A DNA stretch of 64,000 nucleotides from Burkholderiales bacterium RIFCSPHIGHO2_12_FULL_69_20 (GCA_001770815.1 MESD01000167.1:1-64000); one strand, 5' to 3'. Shown: positions 1 through 11,579, counted from the first letter of the stretch. The notes: generated by a model from the sequence alone, not told the origin. Numbers and translations are program-made.

Positions 1-89
1 TCCTGCACGGTGAACGCCGGGATGCCGCGTGGCACCGGCACGCCGAACTGGCGCAGGATCTCTTTGGCCTGGTATTCGTGGATCTTCAT
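1..89 (-). CDS. sucC: Succinyl-CoA synthetase beta subunit, N-terminal fragment running off the window edge
   Basis: Reverse complement reads [29 protein letters not shown], the characteristic SucC N-terminus. Confidence 0.9.
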   Translation of the reverse strand, partial: MKIHEYQAKEILRQFGVPVPRGIPAFTVQ

Positions 90-294
90 GAAGGGGCTCG
101 CTGCAAAGTGGGGGAGGGGCAGATCGGTGGGCCGGGCCGGCGGGCTGTGGGGCGAAACGGCCATCGGACCTGCGAGCCAGCCGGTGAAACGCCGGCCGGG
201 ATCGGCCAGCCAAGTCAGCCGTTGACGGCGTGCAAACCCCTGCAATTTAGCATGCTGCGCTGCGGGAAAACCCGCCTCGCCCGCCGCGGGCCGC

Positions 295-891
295 TCAGGT
301 GTCGTTGAATTCCGCGTCGTCTGCGGGGTGGGCGCCGCGGGTGACCACGCGCCGGATCACGTCCATCGAGAACCCGCGGCCCGCCAGAAAACGCATCTGC
401 CGCAGGCGGGCGGCGGCATCGGGGGCTGGCGCCTCGAACTTGCGCCGCCACACTTCGCAGGCGCGGTGAAACTCGGTCTGCTTCAGCGCCTGCTGGGCAT
501 CGGCGTCTAGCGTGACGCCGTGCTGCTGCAGTTCTTGCCGGATGCGCAGGTTGCCGTAACGCGACTGGCGCGCATGCACGCGGCTTTCGACAAAGCGGGC
601 TTGCGACAGGTAGCCATGGGCTTCCAGCCACTGCAGCAAGTTTTCGACCTCGGCGGCGGCATCTGCCCGGCAGGGCGGCTCGACCGCAGGCGCGTTGGAA
701 GGGCCTGCTGCCGGATCGGCTGCGTCGCCATCGCCATCGGCGTCTGCGTCTGCCGTTGCGTTGGCGGTCTCACGCCGAGCACGGTCTTGCAGCAGTCGCA
801 GCAACTTGTCGCGCAACTCGTTGCGGCTGTGTTCACGCTGCGCCAGCCATTGCAGCGCGCGCATCTTCAGCGAAGCAGGTCGGGGCGTCAT
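295..891 (-). CDS. recX: Regulatory protein RecX
   Basis: [34 protein letters not shown]...[34 protein letters not shown]; directly downstream of recA; start placed at the internal ATG at 891. Confidence 0.9.
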   Translation of the reverse strand: MTPRPASLKMRALQWLAQREHSRNELRDKLLRLLQDRARRETANATADADADGDGDAADPAAGPSNAPAVEPPCRADAAAEVENLLQWLEAHGYLSQARFVESRVHARQSRYGNLRIRQELQQHGVTLDADAQQALKQTEFHRACEVWRRKFEAPAPDAAARLRQMRFLAGRGFSMDVIRRVVTRGAHPADDAEFNDT

Positions 892-931
892 GCGGCCAAG
901 GGCCCTGCCAGCCGACCCGGCAGCGGCGACC

Positions 932-1981
<1,050 letters not shown>

Positions 1982-2005
1982 GCGGCTCTCCTGTTGCGAG
2001 CGCCG

Positions 2006-2035
2006 ATTATGTTGATGAGCTGGATGTTTGTACAG
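2006..2035 (-). promoter_or_regulatory. recA promoter with overlapping LexA (SOS) box
   Basis: Minus strand CTGTACAAACATCCAG (2020-2035) fits CTG-N10-CAG; TGTACA(-35)-N17-CATAAT(-10) overlaps it. Confidence 0.7.
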
Positions 2036-2168
2036 TACTTTTTGCCGCGGTACTCAGGGCAATCACGCCCCATGGCCGCAGGGTGGTCGGGTCGTCGCGG
2101 GGATTGAACTGCCTAGAATGAATTCTTACAGGCGCTTCGAACAGGCGTCGGCCAGGCGGAGACAAACG

Positions 2169-2840
2169 ATGCGGATTCTGATTGCGGAAGACGACCAGGT
2201 GCTGGCCGACGGATTGTTGCGCGCCTTGCGCGCCTCGGGTTATGCGGTCGATCAGGTGGGCAGCGGCAGCGAGGCCGATGCGGCGCTGGCCTCGCATGAG
2301 TTCGACTGCCTGATCCTCGACCTGGGCCTGCCCAAGATGCACGGCTTCGACGTGCTGCGCAAGCTGCGCGGTCGCGGCTCGTCGGTGCCGGTGCTGATCC
2401 TCACCGCGGCCGACAGCGTGGAGCAGCGCGTCAAGGGGCTCGACCTGGGCGCCGACGACTACATGGCCAAGCCGTTCTCGCTGCAGGAGCTGGAAGCGCG
2501 TGTGCGCGCGCTCACCCGCCGTGGCCTCGGCACCGCCAGCAGCGTGATCAAGCACGGGCCGCTGACCTTCGACGCCACCGGCCGGGTGGCCTACATCAGC
2601 GACCAGATGATCGAGCTGTCGGCGCGTGAGCTGAGCCTGCTGGAGGTGCTGCTGCAGCGCGCCGGCCGGCTGGTGAGCAAGGATCAGCTGGTCGAGCGGC
2701 TGTGCGAGTGGGGCGAAGAGGTGAGCAACAACGCCATCGAGGTGTACATCCACCGCCTGCGCAAGAAGATCGAGCAGGGGCCGATCCGCATCGCCACGGT
2801 GCGTGGGCTGGGCTACTGCCTGGAGAAGATCCCCGGTTGA
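2169..2840 (+). CDS. OmpR-family response regulator (TctD/QseB-like)
   Basis: MRILIAEDDQVLADGLLRAL...LILDLGLPKMHG...GLDLGADDYMAKPF plus winged helix YIHRLRKKIEQ. Confidence 0.95.
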   Translation: MRILIAEDDQVLADGLLRALRASGYAVDQVGSGSEADAALASHEFDCLILDLGLPKMHGFDVLRKLRGRGSSVPVLILTAADSVEQRVKGLDLGADDYMAKPFSLQELEARVRALTRRGLGTASSVIKHGPLTFDATGRVAYISDQMIELSARELSLLEVLLQRAGRLVSKDQLVERLCEWGEEVSNNAIEVYIHRLRKKIEQGPIRIATVRGLGYCLEKIPG

Positions 2841-2843
2841 ACC

Positions 2844-2915
2844 CACCCCCGTAGCGCCGTCGGCGCTCCCCCTCAAGGGGGGCCACGCCAGTGGCCCGGC
2901 GCAGCCGGCTCCACG
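2844..2915. repeat. GC-rich intergenic repeat-like element containing CCCCCTCAAGGGGGG
   Basis: Palindromic CCCCCT-CA-AGGGGGG core; similar elements near 8514 and 60190. Confidence 0.4.
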
Positions 2916-2977
2916 GCGTGTGCTGGGCTGAACTGAAGAGCGGCTTTGCCACAGGCACCGTATCCTTGCAGCCTGCC

Positions 2978-4522
2978 ATGGATGCCCAACCCGCCCGCGA
3001 ACAGCGATCGCTGTTCGGCGAGATCCTCGACTGGATGCTCGCCCCGCTGCTGCTGCTGTGGCCGATGAGCGTGGCGCTGACCTGGCTGGTGGCGCAGAGC
3101 ATCGCCAGCCGCCCGTTCGACCGCGACCTGGCCGAGATGGCGCGCACCGTGGCGCGCCAGGTGGTGGTGGTGCCGGGCAGCGTCGAGCAACCCAGTGCCG
3201 TGCGTCTGCGCCTGCCCGAGGTGGCCAGCGAGGTGCTGCGCGCCGACGATGCCGACAAGGTCTATTTCCAGCTGCTGGGCGCGCGCGGCGAGTTCATCGC
3301 CGGTGACCGCGCGCTGCCGGTGCCCGAGGAAACGCCGCTGGCGCCGCAGGCGCTGAAGTTCCGCGACGACGAGGTGCACGCCGATGCGGTGCGGGTGGCC
3401 TACCTGTGGCTGCCGCCCACCGGCGTGCCGGGCGAAAGCCCGCCGCTGGTGCAGGTGGCCGAGACGCTGGACAAGCGTGCGCGCCTGGCGACCGAGATCA
3501 TCAAGGGCGTGATCGTGCCGCAGTTCGTGGTGCTGCCGCTGGCGGTGCTGCTGGTGTGGTTTGCGCTGGCGCGTGGCATCAAGCCGCTCAACGAGTTGCA
3601 GCAGCGCATCCGCCTGCGCGAAAGCCACGACCTGAGCCCGCTGGCCGAGCGCGACGTGCCCGAGGAGGTGGCGCCGCTGGTGGGCGCCATCAACGATTTG
3701 CTCGGCCGGCTGGACCAGTCGATGAGTGCGCAGAAGCACTTCCTGGCCGATGCGGCGCACCAGCTGAAGACGCCGCTGGCGGGCCTGCGCATGCAGGCCG
3801 AGCTGGCGCAGCGCGAGATCGATGCCGGCCAGCAGGACCCCAAGGCGCTGAAGCAGAGCCTGCAGTACATCGCCCACTCCAGCGAGCGCGCGGCGCACAT
3901 GGTCAACCAGCTGCTGGCAATGGCCCGCGCCGAGGCCAAGACGTTGGCGCGGCCGCCCGAACCGGTGGACCTGGCGGCGCTGGCGCGCGAGACGGTGCGC
4001 GACTTCGTGCCCAAGGCCATGGACAAGCGCATCGACCTGGGCTACGAAGGCCCCGAGGATGCGCGGGCGCTGAAGGGGCGGCTGAAGGGCCGGCTGATGG
4101 GCCAGCCGCTGCTGGTGCGCGAGCTGGTGCGCAACCTGGTGGACAACGCGCTGCAGTACACGCCGGCCGGTGGCACGGTGACCGCGCGCGTGATGGACGA
4201 CCCTTTCGGCCAGGTCGTGGTGCTGCAGGTGGAAGACACCGGCCCGGGCATCCCCGAGGCCGAGCGCTCGCTGGTGCTGCAGCCTTTCTACCGTGCGCTG
4301 GGCACCAACGCCGATGGCAGCGGCCTGGGGCTGGCCATCGTCAACGAGATCGTGCAGCAGCATGGCGCCGAGCTGGCCATCGCCGATGCGCGCCCGCGTG
4401 CCAGCGCCGCGGCCCAGGGCATGGGCCCGGGCACCTTGTTCACGGTGCGCTTTGCGCTGAGCCGGGCGCCGGTGGATCCGGCGGCACCGGCGCACGATGG
4501 GCCGCCTGCCACTGGCGGCTGA
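2978..4522 (+). CDS. Sensor histidine kinase (TctE/QseC-like)
   Basis: H-box HQLKTPLAGLRMQ, N-box RNLVDNALQYTP, G-boxes DTGPGIP and GSGLGLAIV; follows the response regulator. Confidence 0.93.
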   Translation: MDAQPAREQRSLFGEILDWMLAPLLLLWPMSVALTWLVAQSIASRPFDRDLAEMARTVARQVVVVPGSVEQPSAVRLRLPEVASEVLRADDADKVYFQLLGARGEFIAGDRALPVPEETPLAPQALKFRDDEVHADAVRVAYLWLPPTGVPGESPPLVQVAETLDKRARLATEIIKGVIVPQFVVLPLAVLLVWFALARGIKPLNELQQRIRLRESHDLSPLAERDVPEEVAPLVGAINDLLGRLDQSMSAQKHFLADAAHQLKTPLAGLRMQAELAQREIDAGQQDPKALKQSLQYIAHSSERAAHMVNQLLAMARAEAKTLARPPEPVDLAALARETVRDFVPKAMDKRIDLGYEGPEDARALKGRLKGRLMGQPLLVRELVRNLVDNALQYTPAGGTVTARVMDDPFGQVVVLQVEDTGPGIPEAERSLVLQPFYRALGTNADGSGLGLAIVNEIVQQHGAELAIADARPRASAAAQGMGPGTLFTVRFALSRAPVDPAAPAHDGPPATGG

Positions 4523-5390
4523 CCAGGCTCAGCAGCCGCGCGTCGTCGTCGCCGCCATAACCCGCCGCCAGCGCGGCCTGGAACATCGCCGCCGCCTGCG
4601 CGCCCAGCACCGGCCTGACGCTGGCCTGCGCGGCCATCGCCAGCGCCAATGATGAATCCTTGGCCAGCAACGTGGTGTGGGCGCGTGGCGCGAAGTCGCC
4701 GGCCAGCGCGCGGGCCATGCGGTCGGCGCCGATCCAGCTGTGGCCGCTGGATTGCGTGATCACCGCCAGCGTCAACGCGCCGTCCAGCCCCAGGTGCTGG
4801 GCCAGCGCGATGGCCTCGGCCGCGGCGGCCAGATTGGTGGCGGCCAGCAGGTTGTTGACCAGCTTGGTGCGCGCGCCGTCGCCCGGGCGCTGGCCGACAT
4901 GGAACAACCGGGCCGCCAGATGGCGCAGCAACGGCGCATGGGTGGCGAAGAGGGCCGACGGGGCTGCCACCATCAGGCTCATGCTGCCGTCGCGCGCCCG
5001 TGCCGGGCCGCCCGACATCGGCGCGTCCAGGCAGCCCAGGCTGGCGGTGGCCAGGCGTTGCGCCAGCCGCTCGACATCCGCCGGCGCGATGGTGGGGCAC
5101 AGCATCACCGTGGCGCCGGCCGGCAGCTCGGCGGCGGCGCCGGCCGGGCCGAACAACACGACCTCGGTCTGCGCCGCATCGACCACCGCGACGATCAGCA
5201 GCGCGCAGCCAGCGGCCGCGGCGGCCGGTGAATCGGCGAGCTCGGCACCGGCCGCCGCGGCCAGCGCGTGGCGTGTGAGGTCGATGTCGTGCACCCGCAC
5301 CGCCTGGCCGGCATCGCGCAGGCGCAGCGCCATCGCCAGCCCCATGTTGCCGATGCCGATGACCGCGACAGGGGTGTGCAGCAGGGTCAT
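4440..5390 (-). CDS. NAD(P)-dependent beta-hydroxyacid dehydrogenase (3-hydroxyisobutyrate dehydrogenase family)
   Basis: MTLLHTPVAVIGIGNMGLAMALRLRDAGQAVRVHD...LDAPMSGGPARARDGSMSLMV...KLVNNLLAATNLAAAAEAIAL. Confidence 0.9.
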   Translation of the reverse strand: MTLLHTPVAVIGIGNMGLAMALRLRDAGQAVRVHDIDLTRHALAAAAGAELADSPAAAAAGCALLIVAVVDAAQTEVVLFGPAGAAAELPAGATVMLCPTIAPADVERLAQRLATASLGCLDAPMSGGPARARDGSMSLMVAAPSALFATHAPLLRHLAARLFHVGQRPGDGARTKLVNNLLAATNLAAAAEAIALAQHLGLDGALTLAVITQSSGHSWIGADRMARALAGDFAPRAHTTLLAKDSSLALAMAAQASVRPVLGAQAAAMFQAALAAGYGGDDDARLLSLVSRQWQAAHRAPVPPDPPAPGSAQSAP

Positions 5391-6541
5391 CTCTGCATCA
5401 GGCCGCGGCTGCGGGCAATCGACATCAGCATGCCCAGCGCCACGCCCAGCGTGACCATCGCCGTGCCGCCGTAGCTGACGAAGGGCAGCGGCACGCCCAC
5501 CACCGGCAGGATGCCGCTGACCATGCCCATGTTGACGAAGGCGTAGGTGAAGAAGCTCAGGCTCAGCGCGCCGGCCAGCAGCCGCGAGAACACCGTGGGG
5601 GCCTGCGCCGCGATCCACAGCCCGCGCAGGATCAGCACGCAAAAACCCAGCACCAGGCCGATCACGCCGAGCAGGCCGAACTCCTCGGAGAAGGCGGCGA
5701 AGATGAAGTCGGTGGTGCGTTCGGGGATGAACTCCAGGTGCGTCTGCGTGCCGCTCATGAAGCCCTTGCCGGTGACGCCGCCCGAGCCGATGGCGATCAT
5801 GCCCTGGATGATGTGGAAGCCCTTGCCCAGCGGGTCGCGGGTAGGGTCGAGCAGGGTGCACACCCGCTGCTTCTGGTAGTCGCGCAACACCTGCCAGTCG
5901 ACGTCGGGCTGGCAAAGCGCATCGCCGCTGATGACGATGGCGACCAACCCCAGGCCGGCGGCCAGCAGCAGCGGCACGATCAGGCGCCACGACAGGCCGG
6001 CGAAGAAGATCACGTACAGCCCGCCGGCCAGCACCAGCAGCGCCGTACCCAGGTCGGGCTGCTTGGCCACCAGCCCCACCGGCAGCAGCAGCAGCAACGC
6101 GGCGAAGCCGAAATCCAGCGCCCGCAGCTGGCCTTCGCGCTTCTGGAACCACCACGCCAGCATCAGCGGCGTGGCCAGCTTGAGCAGCTCGCTGGGCTGG
6201 ATCACCACGCCCACATTGAGCCAGCGGGTGGCGCCCTTCTTGGTGATGCCGAACAGCGCGGTGGACACCAGCAGCAACACGCCCACGGTGTAGAGCGGCA
6301 CGGCCAGCGCCATCAGCCGCTGCGGCGGCACCTGCGCCACCAGGAACATCAGCCCCGCGGCCAGCAGCATGTTGCGGCCATGGTCGACGAAGCGCGTGCC
6401 GTGGTCGTAGCCCACCGAGTACATCGTCACCATGCCCAGCGCGGCCAGCGCGCACACCACCAGCAGCAGCGGCGCGTCGAAGCCGGCCAGCACCGGCCGC
6501 AGCCGCAGCCACAACGACGGGCGGTCGTAGACGGCGTTCAC
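5387..6541 (-). CDS. rodA: Rod shape-determining protein RodA (SEDS family)
   Basis: 12-TM SEDS protein, e.g. HLEFIPERTTDFIFAAFSEEFGLLG and GILPVVGVPLPFVSYGGTAM; GTG start at 6541 just after mrdA. Confidence 0.95.
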   Translation of the reverse strand: MNAVYDRPSLWLRLRPVLAGFDAPLLLVVCALAALGMVTMYSVGYDHGTRFVDHGRNMLLAAGLMFLVAQVPPQRLMALAVPLYTVGVLLLVSTALFGITKKGATRWLNVGVVIQPSELLKLATPLMLAWWFQKREGQLRALDFGFAALLLLLPVGLVAKQPDLGTALLVLAGGLYVIFFAGLSWRLIVPLLLAAGLGLVAIVISGDALCQPDVDWQVLRDYQKQRVCTLLDPTRDPLGKGFHIIQGMIAIGSGGVTGKGFMSGTQTHLEFIPERTTDFIFAAFSEEFGLLGVIGLVLGFCVLILRGLWIAAQAPTVFSRLLAGALSLSFFTYAFVNMGMVSGILPVVGVPLPFVSYGGTAMVTLGVALGMLMSIARSRGLMQR

Positions 6542-8508
6542 GGCGCGCCGCCCAGGCCGAGTTCGGTCAAAGTCACCTCGTCGGCGCGGCGCGGCGTGCC
6601 CGTCGGCGCCACGCTGCGGCCTTCGCGGGTGGCGGCCATGTCCTCGTCGCTGGGCCACTGGCCGGCCAGCAGGTAGTCGAACACCCGGCGGGCGATGGGC
6701 GCGGCGGCGGTGGCGCCGAAGCCGGCGTTCTCGACCACCACCGCCAGCGCGATGCGGGGTGATTCAAGCGGCGCAAAGGCGGTGTAGAGCGAGTGATCGC
6801 GCTGGAACTCCGACAGCCGCGCGGCGTTGTACTTCTCGTTGGCGCGCACGCCCACGGCCTGCGCGGTGCCGGTCTTGCCGCCGGTCTTGTAGGGTGCGCC
6901 GGCAAAGATGCGGGTCGAGGTGCCCTCCTGCGTGACGCCGTGCATCGCGCTGGCGATCAGCGCCACGTGCTCGGGCTTGAGCGGCAGCGGCGCCAGGGCC
7001 TCGCCGGACACCGGCATCGCCACCTGGCTGACCACGTTGCGGATCTCGCGCACCAGCCGCGGCTCGAAGCGCTGGCCGCCCGACACCAGCGTGGCGGTGG
7101 CGCTGGCCAGCTGCAGCATGGTGAAGTTGTTGTAACCCTGGCCGATGCCCAGCGAGATGGTCTCGCCGGCGTACCACTTCTGCTGCTCGGGTTTCTTGTA
7201 GGCGCGCTTCTTCCAGGCGGTGGACGGCAGCAGGCCGGTCACCTCGCCGTCGAGGTCGATGCCGGTCTTGCGGCCGAAGCCGAAGGGCAGCAGCTGCTCG
7301 TGCATCAGGTCCACGCCCAGCTCGTTGGCCAGCGAGTAGTAGTAGACGTTGCTCGACGCGACGATCGAGCGGCGCATGTCCACCGGCCCGAGGCCGTGGT
7401 CGCCGTGGCTGCGAAAGACATGGCCGCCGAAGTTGTAGCTGCCGCCATCGTGCACGATGGTGCCGGGCCCGCGCTTGCCGGTGTTGAGCGCGGCGATGGC
7501 CATGAACGGCTTGAAGGTGCTGCCCGGCGGGTAGGTGCCGCGCAGCGCGCGGTTGAGCAGCGGCTTGTCCAGGCTCTCGTTGAGGCCGCGCCAGCTCTCG
7601 ACGTCGATGCCGTCGACGAACAGGTTGGGGTCGAAGGCGGGCTTGCTGACGAAGGCCAGCACCTCGCCGTTGCGTGGATCAATCGCCACCAGCGCGCCGC
7701 GCCGGTTGCCGAAGAGCTGCTCGACCAGCGCCTGCAGCTTGATGTCGATGGACAGCACCAGCGTATTGCCGGGCGTGGCCGGGTGGCTGTTGAGCCGGCG
7801 CACCGCGCGTCCGCCGGCCGAGGTCTCCACCTGCTCGAAGCCGGTGGTGCCGTGCAGCTGCTGCTCGTAGCGCTGCTCCAGCCCCAGCTTGCCGATGACC
7901 TCGGTGCCGCGGTAGTTGGCCAGCACTTCGTCGTCCCAATCCTCCATCGCCTTCTGCTCGGCGCTGTTGATGCGGCCGATGTAGCCGATCAGGTGGCTGC
8001 CCACCTCGCCGGCCGGGTAGCTGCGGAACAGGCGCGCACGCACGTCCACGCCGGGAAAGCGGTAGCGCTGCGCCATGAAGCGCGCCACCTCCTCGTCGCT
8101 GAGCTTGGTGCGGATGGGCAGCGACTCGAAGCGCTTGCTCTCATCCTGCAGGCGCTTGAAGCGGCGGCGGTCGCGCTGCTCGATGCGCAGCACCTGGGCC
8201 AGGCTGTCGATCACCGCGTCGAGCTCGCCGCTCACCCGCGACGGCGTGATCTCCAGCGTGTAGGCCGAGTAGTTGGTGGCCAGCACCACGCCGTTGCGGT
8301 CGAGGATCAGGCCGCGGTTGGGCACCACCGGCACCACCGCGGTGCGGTTGGATTCGGCCCGCTCGGCCAGCTCGTCGTGCCGCACCACCTGCAGCACCAC
8401 CAGCCGCCAGCCCAGCAGGCCGAAGCACAGCAGCACGAAAAACGCAGCGGCCAGCAACCGGGTGTTGAACCGGTCGAGTTCGCGCTCGAGGTCTCGGAGC
8501 TCGGTCAC
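6538..8508 (-). CDS. mrdA: Penicillin-binding protein 2
   Basis: PBP dimerization and transpeptidase domains, YPPGSTFKPF (SxxK) and KTGGKTGTAQ; GTG start at 8508. Confidence 0.95.
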   Translation of the reverse strand: MTELRDLERELDRFNTRLLAAAFFVLLCFGLLGWRLVVLQVVRHDELAERAESNRTAVVPVVPNRGLILDRNGVVLATNYSAYTLEITPSRVSGELDAVIDSLAQVLRIEQRDRRRFKRLQDESKRFESLPIRTKLSDEEVARFMAQRYRFPGVDVRARLFRSYPAGEVGSHLIGYIGRINSAEQKAMEDWDDEVLANYRGTEVIGKLGLEQRYEQQLHGTTGFEQVETSAGGRAVRRLNSHPATPGNTLVLSIDIKLQALVEQLFGNRRGALVAIDPRNGEVLAFVSKPAFDPNLFVDGIDVESWRGLNESLDKPLLNRALRGTYPPGSTFKPFMAIAALNTGKRGPGTIVHDGGSYNFGGHVFRSHGDHGLGPVDMRRSIVASSNVYYYSLANELGVDLMHEQLLPFGFGRKTGIDLDGEVTGLLPSTAWKKRAYKKPEQQKWYAGETISLGIGQGYNNFTMLQLASATATLVSGGQRFEPRLVREIRNVVSQVAMPVSGEALAPLPLKPEHVALIASAMHGVTQEGTSTRIFAGAPYKTGGKTGTAQAVGVRANEKYNAARLSEFQRDHSLYTAFAPLESPRIALAVVVENAGFGATAAAPIARRVFDYLLAGQWPSDEDMAATREGRSVAPTGTPRRADEVTLTELGLGGAP

Positions 8509-8513
8509 TGGCG

Positions 8514-8590
8514 CCCCCCGCTCGGCGCGCACGCCGAACGACCCCCCAAGGGGGTGCGGGGCCGCTTGGGAGCGGCCCGGTGCTGGCCCC
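8514..8590. repeat. GC-rich intergenic repeat-like element containing CCCCCCAAGGGGGT
   Basis: Palindromic C-run/AAG-run core with adjacent GGCCGCTTGGGAGCGGCC hairpin; resembles elements near 2844 and 60190. Confidence 0.4.
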
Positions 8591-8620
8591 GCTGGGCTTC
8601 GATCTGCGCATCTGCAGTCA

Positions 8621-9142
8621 TCACAGAGGTCTATTTTCGTCTGGGTCGGGCGCACGGCGCTGCGGCGCCAGCAGCAGCAGCACCACCACCGGCCACAGCA
8701 GCGCCTCGAACAGCGGCGCCAGCAGGATCGCCCAACCCGGGAACATGCCGCCGGCGATCAACCGCGCCAGCATCGACACGGCGTGCGCGGCAAAGAACAC
8801 CGGCAGCACGTGCAGCGCCTGGGACGGCAGGCTGAACCACAGCACCCGGCGGTGCACGGAAATGGCCAGGTAGCTCAGCAGCGTGTAGGCCAGTGCATGC
8901 TGGCCCAACACGGCGCCTTGGTGCACGTCCATCACCAGGCCGAAAGCGAACGCGAAGCCCACGCCCACGCGGCGCGGCTGGTGCACGTTCCAGAACACCA
9001 GCACCAGCGCCAGCAGGTCGGGCGCGGCCGGGTGGCGGCCGTTGGGCAGCATCTCCAGCACCATCGCCCCCAGCAGCGTGAAGCCGATGAAGAGCGGGTT
9101 GACCGGCAGCAGCAGCTGGTCCGAGCCACGCGGCATGATCAT
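8621..9142 (-). CDS. mreD: Rod shape-determining protein MreD
   Basis: Small hydrophobic protein between mreC and mrdA, LPVNPLFIGFTLLGAMVLEMLP. Confidence 0.9.
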   Translation of the reverse strand: MIMPRGSDQLLLPVNPLFIGFTLLGAMVLEMLPNGRHPAAPDLLALVLVFWNVHQPRRVGVGFAFAFGLVMDVHQGAVLGQHALAYTLLSYLAISVHRRVLWFSLPSQALHVLPVFFAAHAVSMLARLIAGGMFPGWAILLAPLFEALLWPVVVLLLLAPQRRAPDPDENRPL

Positions 9143-10122
9143 CTCGACAGCTCCTGCCCACTGGCGGCCACGCCGGGCCGGCCCACCGCGCTGGCGCGTC
9201 CTGCGGCCTTCTCGGCGGCTTGGGCGGCGGCCTTGTCCAGCACCGGCGCCTCGGGTCGCGGCGGCATCTGGGCGGCCAGCGGCTCCAGCACCAGCAAATG
9301 GCGCAGGTTGTCCAGGTTGGCCACCGGCAGCAGCACGATGCGGGCAAAGCCGGCGTCGGAGCGGCGGTCGACGCGCGCCACCTTGGCCACCGGCAGGCCG
9401 GGCGGGTAGACGCCGTCGACGCCGCTGGTGGTCAACAGGTCGCCCGCCTGCACGTCGGCATTGCCGGCCATGAAGCGCAGCTCCATCGCGCTGCCGCCCT
9501 CGGCGCCGCCGAAGGCCGCGCCACGCTGCTGGCTGCGGGTGTTGAGCACCGGAATGGCCGCATCGCGGTCGATCAGCAGCGTGACCACCGCCGACAGCGG
9601 GTAGACCTCGGTCACCTGGCCCAGCACGCCGGCCTCGTTGATCACCGGCGCGCCGGCCACCACACCTTGGGTGGCGCCGCGGTTGATGAAGATCTTGCGC
9701 GAGTACGGATCACCGGCCTCGTACAGCAGTTCGGCGGCCACGGTCTTGACCTGCAGCGCCGGCGGCAGCTCGAGCAGCGCGCGCAGCCGCGCATTCTCGG
9801 CGGCCAGCTGCTCGGTGCGGGCGGCGCGCTCGCTCTGGCGCGCCAGCTGCGCGCGGGCGGCGGCCTCGGCGCCCTGCGCCTCCTTGATGCCCTGCAGGTA
9901 GCTCATGCCGTTGCTGATCAGCGCCACCGGCACCTGCAGCCCCTGCTGCACCGGCAGCAGCGCGGTGGCCAGCGCCGAACGCATCGGCAAGGTCAAGCTC
10001 CAGCGGCTGTCGGCGGCCATCAGAAACACCGCCAGCGCCGAGAACAGCGCCAGCTTGGTCAGCGCAGACGGGCCCTGCCTGAAGAAGGGCGGCGGCGTGC
10101 GGTCGATCGTGCCCAGCGTCAT
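9139..10122 (-). CDS. mreC: Rod shape-determining protein MreC
   Basis: Single TM plus coiled coil plus INRGATQGVVAGAPVINEAGVLGQVTEV. Confidence 0.95.
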   Translation of the reverse strand: MTLGTIDRTPPPFFRQGPSALTKLALFSALAVFLMAADSRWSLTLPMRSALATALLPVQQGLQVPVALISNGMSYLQGIKEAQGAEAAARAQLARQSERAARTEQLAAENARLRALLELPPALQVKTVAAELLYEAGDPYSRKIFINRGATQGVVAGAPVINEAGVLGQVTEVYPLSAVVTLLIDRDAAIPVLNTRSQQRGAAFGGAEGGSAMELRFMAGNADVQAGDLLTTSGVDGVYPPGLPVAKVARVDRRSDAGFARIVLLPVANLDNLRHLLVLEPLAAQMPPRPEAPVLDKAAAQAAEKAAGRASAVGRPGVAASGQELSR

Positions 10123-10159
10123 GGCAATTCAGCGCGAACCCGGGGCTTCAGAATGCTGA

Positions 10160-10189
10160 AAGCCGGCAGCGTGGGACACGCGCCGGCTT
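10160..10189 (-). terminator. Hairpin in the mreB-mreC intergenic region (possible attenuator/terminator)
   Basis: AAGCCGGC-ag-CGTG-gga-CACG-c-GCCGGCTT, followed on the minus strand by TTTC. Confidence 0.5.
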
Positions 10190-10215
10190 CGGTGGCCGCA
10201 TGGCCGCATGGCCGC

Positions 10216-11274
<1,059 letters not shown>

Positions 11275-11579
11275 TCAGGACAACCGGCCCGCTGGGGGCC
11301 GCTGCACAGTGGAAGGCGGCCGGCAGGCTTGGCCGGGGTCGGTGTTCTGGGGCGGGCAACGCAGGCACCGGCGGGCCGGTCTGCAGGGTTGGGCGTGAGG
11401 ATTTAAGACCACACCCCTGAGGCTGTTGCCGGTCTCTGATCGGGCTGAACGCGGGGTGAGCGCGAGGCGATCGATCAGCGCGCGGCAGCTTGCGCAAGGG
11501 CTCATGGATAACCATAGATAATACCCCATCACCCCGGTGTTTCTTCGTTGCGAAACCCGTTGCAGGACACCTTCTCCCC

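Noticed and set aside
6793-8835. 680-aa plus-strand ORF antisense to mrdA
   Set aside because: Shadow ORF; composition typical of reverse-strand reading of GC-rich genes.
11490-11522. Promoter upstream of gatC (TTGCGC ... GATAAT)
   Set aside because: Spacer is 21 bp, too long for a confident sigma-70 call.
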